Shown: in pieces, positions 33,288-37,091 of the stretch
Layout: every line of letters begins with the position of its first letter
Position numbering within the stretch: position 1 is the stretch's first letter
DNA from: an uncultured Acidobacteriota bacterium
Lineage (GTDB): Bacteria > Acidobacteriota > Thermoanaerobaculia > Gp7-AA8
Direction of reading: 5' to 3'
Assembly: GCA_946887105.1 (NCBI GenBank)
Contig: CAMPKJ010000015.1
Span: 1-37,091 of the forward strand
Length of the DNA: 37,091 bases
Translations under genes and position numbers: made by a program
The notes under the pieces: generated by a model
What the model was told of the DNA's origin: nothing
The model's input: only the letters and a program-made list of their open reading frames with translations
The model's database searches: none

Positions 33288-34357
33288 CTCGCGCGAAGAA
33301 ATCGGGCCGCGGCTGCCGCAAGTTTCTGCAGTCGCTTTTCACCATCGCCGTCTTCGCCGTGCTGCTCGGCCTCGGCGCGACGTGGTTCTTCTGGCGCGCG
33401 CTGCGCACGCCGTACAAGGGCTACGCGGAACCGAAGGTGCGCGTCGAGGTGAAACGCGGCGAGCGCACCGCGCAGATCATCCAGAACCTGCAGCGAAAAG
33501 GTCTGCTGCGCGATGAATGGATCCCGCTCGTCTACATGAAGTTCCTGCGCAGCCGCGACTCGCTCAAAGCAGGCGTGTACGAATTCGACCGGCCGCTCGC
33601 GCCGATCGACGTGATCGGAAAGATCGTGCGCGGCGACGTGGTGCTGAAGACCATCACCGTGCGCGAAGGGCTGGACCGCTTCGCCATCGCCAGGCTCTTC
33701 GCCGCCGAAGGGCTGGGCACCGAGGAGCAATGGGACGCGGCCACCGGTGACGCGGATCTGATTCGCGACATCGCACCCGAGGCGGAATCGCTGGAGGGAT
33801 ACCTCTTCCCCGATACGTACAAGTTCGATCCCGGCACCTCCGCAACGACGATCGTCGACGCGATGCTGGCGAACTTCCGCAAGCACTGGGGCAGCGAGAT
33901 CGCGCTGATCACCACCGGACTCACCGCGCATGAGACGGTCACGCTCGCGTCGATCGTGGAGACCGAGGCGCGGCTTCCGCAGGAGCGGCCGGTGGTGGCC
34001 TCGGTCTACCTCAACCGCGTCCGCAAGCGCATGCTCCTCGGCGCCGATCCGACTGTGATCTACGCGCTCAAGCTCGCCGAACGCTGGGACGGCAACATCC
34101 GCAAGGCCGATCTGCAGATCGACTCGCCGTACAACACCTACCGCAAGCCCGGCCTCCCGCCCGGTCCGATTGCGAATCCGGGACTGGCATCGCTGCGCGC
34201 TGCGGCCGCGCCGGCCACCACGCCGTACCTCTACTTCGTGGCGCGGAACGACGGCTCGCACGTCTTCGCGACCAGCAATGACGAGCACAACCGAAACGTC
34301 GAGAAGTACCAGCGGCAATACTTCCGCGACAAGAGGAAGGCCGAGGCGGCAAAATAG
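33284..34357 (+). CDS. mltG: Endolytic murein transglycosylase MltG
   Basis: MltG cuts nascent glycan strands near the inner membrane and sets their length. The YceG domain shows VKRGERTAQIIQNL, GYLFPDTYKF, the catalytic Glu in TLASIVETEA, VVASVYLNR and the C-terminal SPYNTYRKPGLPPGPIANPG. A signal anchor (TIAVFAVLLGLGATWFF) preceded by basic residues (RAKKSGRGCRK) begins upstream of GTG 33359, so a start there would cut the anchor. The frame upstream is open only back to 33266 and holds no ATG, GTG or TTG. The best candidate is ATA 33284, which overlaps the ruvX stop (ATAG) and has AGGGGG 5 nt before it, giving 357 residues. CTG 33326 is a second option, and a sequencing error is possible. 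Confidence 0.9.
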   Translation: MARAKKSGRGCRKFLQSLFTIAVFAVLLGLGATWFFWRALRTPYKGYAEPKVRVEVKRGERTAQIIQNLQRKGLLRDEWIPLVYMKFLRSRDSLKAGVYEFDRPLAPIDVIGKIVRGDVVLKTITVREGLDRFAIARLFAAEGLGTEEQWDAATGDADLIRDIAPEAESLEGYLFPDTYKFDPGTSATTIVDAMLANFRKHWGSEIALITTGLTAHETVTLASIVETEARLPQERPVVASVYLNRVRKRMLLGADPTVIYALKLAERWDGNIRKADLQIDSPYNTYRKPGLPPGPIANPGLASLRAAAAPATTPYLYFVARNDGSHVFATSNDEHNRNVEKYQRQYFRDKRKAEAAK

Positions 34358-34367
34358 CGTCGCGTGT

Positions 34368-34373
34368 TATCCT
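34368..34373 (+). promoter_or_regulatory. -10 box of the pseudokinase-TonB gene
   Basis: TATCCT, with TG one base further upstream (extended -10), lies 36 nt before ATG 34410. A weak AGGA at 34402-34405 would serve ribosome binding. Confidence 0.35.
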
Positions 34374-34409
34374 ACGCGTCCACCAAATAACCCGGGGGTC
34401 CAGGACATC

Positions 34410-36392
34410 ATGGCTGCGCGGAACAAGCCGTACGATCAGTTCGGTCCGTATATCCTTTTCAAGAAACTCGAAGCGGACGCTCTCGGCGATTCGTGGCGGG
34501 CCGGCCGCATCGACGGCACCCAGCTCGGAGCCACGGTCGCGCTGCGGCGCTTCACCGGCGGTCAGCGCAATGCTCTCGCCGCGAATGCGCAGGCGGTCGA
34601 GCCGATCCTGCCGCGCATCAACGGGACGTCGTTCGCGCGCGACCAGCACTCGGGCGTCATCGACGGCATCCCGTTCATCGCATTCGACTACGCCGGCGGC
34701 CGTTCGCTGCGCCACATCATCGATCGCGCACGCGGCGGCAAAGAACAGCAACCCAATCCGCTGCCTCTCGATCAGGCCATCGTGATCGCCGAAAAGGTGG
34801 CGCTCTCGCTCGCGACGATGGCCGATCTGCGCGACGCCGCCGGCACGCGCCTGAGCCACGGTGCACTCATTCCGCAGTTCATCTGGATCAGCGACGACGG
34901 CGAGATCCGCGTGGCCGGCCAGCAGCTGGGCTCCGGCCTGATCGCGTCGCTCGGCGATCCGAAAGTGGCCGCCGACATCGGCCGCTACTTCTCGCCCGAA
35001 TACCGCAGCAGCGGCGAGGCGCAGAAGAACACCGACGTCTATTCGATGGGCGCGATCGTGTTCCTGCTCGTGACCGGCCAGGAGCCGCCCGATGCAGCGA
35101 CGGCGAGCGCATTCGCCGCGGCCACACGCGCGGCGCGCACGATGACCGGCGCACCGATCCCGGACGACATCCGGGTCATCCTCGACAAGTCGTTCAATCT
35201 CGATCCGTCGATGCGCTTCGCGTCGATCGGCGACATGAAGCAGGCCATCACCGCGCTCGCGAACAGCGGCAAGTACTCCGCCACAACGTTCAATCTCGCG
35301 TTCTATCTCAGCAGTCTCCTGAAGAAGGAGATGGAGACGGAGGCGGCAGACCGGGAGAAGGAATCGAAGGTCAGCGTCGCGCCGTACGTCGAGACGCCGC
35401 GAACGCCCGCTCCGGCGATGCCGGCCGCTGCTCCGGCACCGGCCGCTCCCGAGCATGCGTTTTCATTCGGAGCGACGGAAGAGCCGCAGAAGAAGAGCAA
35501 GGCGCCGCTGGCCATCGCCGCGGCGGTCGTGGTGATCGCCGGCGTCGCCGGCGCGTGGATGATGCTCGGCAAGTCGCGCACGCAGGCCGAGCCGGCGCAG
35601 GTCGTGGCCGCACAAGCCGTTCCCGTTGCGCCGAAACCGGTGCAGCAGGTCATCCCCGAGCCGATCGCGGTCACGCCCGAGGGCACGGTCCCCGCCAGCG
35701 CCACCACGACCGCGACCGCGCTCACGCCCGAAGAACTGCAGAAGAAAGCGTTCGAAGATGCGGTGAAGGCGAAGCTGCAGGCGGAGATGATGAAGTTGCA
35801 GGAAGACTTCACTGCCGACCTGAAGAAGCAGCAGTCGAAGAATGCTCCGGTGGCGACCGCTCCGCCGCCCGTCGAAACGGCGGCCGCACCCGCGCCCGCG
35901 GACGAACGGCCGGTGATGACCGCGGCGCAACTCGATCAGCAACGGCGCGAGCAACAGGCGTCCGCCGACACGACACGGCCCGCCACGGCCGTGCCCGCGC
36001 CGGTGCAAACGCAGGCGCAGACACAAACGGCCGCGCCGCAGCCCGCGGTCGCCGCTCCGGCGCCGGCCGCACAGGCGCGCGTCGCGGTCCGCGAAGGCGA
36101 TGTCGTTGCGGTCGGCGAGCTCGACGTCATGCCGCGCATCACCCGTCCGGTGAGGCCGGTCTATCCGCCGATGGCGGTCCGCCAGAAGATCACCGCCCAG
36201 ATCCTGTTGACGGTGCTGGTGAGCGAAACCGGCGAAGTGCTCGACGTGCGCATCCTGCGCGGCGAACCGCGTTTCGGATTCAACGACGCGGCCATCCGCG
36301 CGATGAAGGCGACGCGATTCTCGTCGCCGATGAAGGACGGCAAGCGCGTGCGCACCTGGCTTCCGCAGTCGTTCGACTTCAAGGCGAACTAG
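34410..36392 (+). CDS. Pseudokinase-TonB fusion protein
   Basis: The product is 660 residues. Residues ~10-285 have a protein-kinase fold that lacks catalytic residues: there is no Gly-rich loop, VALRR replaces the VAIK lysine, SHGALIPQF replaces HRDLKPxN, and VAGQQ replaces DFG. The structural marks SPEY and DVYSMGAIVFLLVTG remain. A transmembrane helix follows (about 366-388), then Pro/Ala/Gln-rich and coiled-coil segments (KAKLQAEMMKLQEDF), and a C-terminal TonB domain (about 575-660: RPVYPPMAVRQKITAQILLTV, VLDVRILRGEP, AIRAMKATRFSSP). The kinase fold is cytoplasmic and the TonB domain periplasmic. It may sense a cytoplasmic signal and gate outer-membrane transport, or simply be a TonB variant. 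The start ATG follows a TATCCT box. The stop overlaps the convergent gene. Confidence 0.85.
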   Translation: MAARNKPYDQFGPYILFKKLEADALGDSWRAGRIDGTQLGATVALRRFTGGQRNALAANAQAVEPILPRINGTSFARDQHSGVIDGIPFIAFDYAGGRSLRHIIDRARGGKEQQPNPLPLDQAIVIAEKVALSLATMADLRDAAGTRLSHGALIPQFIWISDDGEIRVAGQQLGSGLIASLGDPKVAADIGRYFSPEYRSSGEAQKNTDVYSMGAIVFLLVTGQEPPDAATASAFAAATRAARTMTGAPIPDDIRVILDKSFNLDPSMRFASIGDMKQAITALANSGKYSATTFNLAFYLSSLLKKEMETEAADREKESKVSVAPYVETPRTPAPAMPAAAPAPAAPEHAFSFGATEEPQKKSKAPLAIAAAVVVIAGVAGAWMMLGKSRTQAEPAQVVAAQAVPVAPKPVQQVIPEPIAVTPEGTVPASATTTATALTPEELQKKAFEDAVKAKLQAEMMKLQEDFTADLKKQQSKNAPVATAPPPVETAAAPAPADERPVMTAAQLDQQRREQQASADTTRPATAVPAPVQTQAQTQTAAPQPAVAAPAPAAQARVAVREGDVVAVGELDVMPRITRPVRPVYPPMAVRQKITAQILLTVLVSETGEVLDVRILRGEPRFGFNDAAIRAMKATRFSSPMKDGKRVRTWLPQSFDFKAN

Positions 36393-37091
36393 CGAGGACG
36401 AAGGCCGGGAACGACCGACACTTCGAAGTATCGTTTCCGCGAGACTCCATCCAGCCGGTCCCGGACGCGCGTGAAGTTGCGCGCGCCGGGAATCGCGCTC
36501 ATCCCCTCGCGCAGCAGGACGGCATCCGCGTCCGCGATCAGCGGCGGCGTCACGCGCACCACGCGGCGTTCGAAGTCCGGCAACAGCAGCGCGGCATGCG
36601 CGGCCAGGCGCTCGTCGACGTACACCACGCCACGATGTGTCGCACGAATGTGCTCGATCGCGGCGACAGGCGGCGAAGCGGTGGTGTGCACGATCCGCAA
36701 TGCGGGCCACGTCCACAAGATCAGCAGCGCGAGCACCGCGGTCAGCGCGCGCGCGGGAATCGCACTCGCGGCGAGCAATGCGAACAGCGGCATGTATCCG
36801 ATCGAGAAGCGGCTGGCGCTGTGGAAGTCGAGATAGAGCCAGGCGAACAGCAGAAACGGGCCGAAGATCAGCAGCGCGAGCCCGGCGCGTTTGCGCAGGC
36901 GCAGCAATCCGGTCAATGCGAGCAGCGAGATCACGACGTTGATCAGCGCCGCGCGATACGGACGCAGGAAGAAATCGTCGGCCACCTGCAACAGGCCCGG
37001 ATGGACCGGGCTGAGGAACGAATCCACTTCGCGGATGTAGCGCTCGTGCCGCGTGAGCGCGTCGCGATACCTTGCCCAGCCGCCGCTGAAC
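36389..37091 (-). CDS. C-terminal part of a GT-C-like multi-pass membrane protein (partial)
   Basis: The minus-strand frame is open to the right edge of the window and ends at 36389, giving 233 residues of a longer protein. It has FSGGWARYRDALTRHERYI at the edge, VDSFLSPVHPGLL, four membrane helices (for example AALINVVISLLALTGLL, ALLIFGPFLLFAWLYL, MPLFALLAASAI, LTAVLALLILWTW), and a soluble tail from ~135 with HRGVVYVDERLAAHAALLLPDF. Such tails follow the membrane part in GT-C glycosyltransferases of the ArnT/PMT kind. The GTG at 37027 could be called a start, but the frame continues beyond it with a similar character. Its stop codon overlaps that of the plus-strand TonB fusion gene. Confidence 0.65.
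   Translation of the reverse strand, partial: FSGGWARYRDALTRHERYIREVDSFLSPVHPGLLQVADDFFLRPYRAALINVVISLLALTGLLRLRKRAGLALLIFGPFLLFAWLYLDFHSASRFSIGYMPLFALLAASAIPARALTAVLALLILWTWPALRIVHTTASPPVAAIEHIRATHRGVVYVDERLAAHAALLLPDFERRVVRVTPPLIADADAVLLREGMSAIPGARNFTRVRDRLDGVSRKRYFEVSVVPGLRPR

Overview
This is a 37 kb GC-rich, gene-dense chromosomal window from a diderm bacterium. LpxC (lipid A), TonB-type C-terminal domains, an MltG, PilT and type IV pilin-like proteins all indicate an outer membrane. The mix of eukaryotic-type kinases, TonB fusions, an archaeal-type GAPDH, NtrY/NtrX and GT-C membrane proteins looks most like Acidobacteriota or a related phylum. That placement is inference, because no rRNA is present. 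I see no phage, insertion sequence or CRISPR array.

Layout. 1-5037: the end of an exported protein, a BON-domain protein, mutL, yraN, and a Ser/Thr kinase with a helical-repeat tail on the minus strand. 5194-6978: a MarR regulator coupled to a small TonB-domain lipoprotein, then a GT2 glycosyltransferase. 7061-13421 is a minus-strand block: a VapBC-like toxin-antitoxin pair, smpB, lpxC, a DUF4390-like protein, ntrY and ntrX, then tRNA-Gly(GCC). 13520-18764: archaeal-type GAPDH, then accD-folC-glyA-siroheme synthase, mostly stop/start coupled. 18689-29631: an envelope glycosylation cluster of one GT-C protein, three tandem YfhO-like proteins, a DPM1-like GT2 and an M20 peptidase. 29782-32720: two tandem pilin-like genes behind a sigma-54-type promoter, converging on pilT plus a zinc-ribbon protein. 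32868-37091: ruvX, mltG, a pseudokinase-TonB fusion and the end of another membrane protein.

The most unusual structure is not a gene. At least five loci (2834-2910, 14583-14670, 15541-15652, 19001-19097, 32747-32846) carry long imperfect palindromes. In four of them both arms are tandem arrays of a 7-10 nt word. The word differs between loci but the architecture is the same. They fill intergenic gaps, abut or contain start codons, sit next to -10 boxes, and in one case are read in frame inside a membrane-protein gene, as Rickettsia palindromic elements are.

A second window-wide signal is promoter placement. A TANNNT -10 box lies 7 nt before the start codons of mutL, accD and ruvX and 9-13 nt before several others. 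This implies leaderless or nearly leaderless transcripts, and it decides several start codons.
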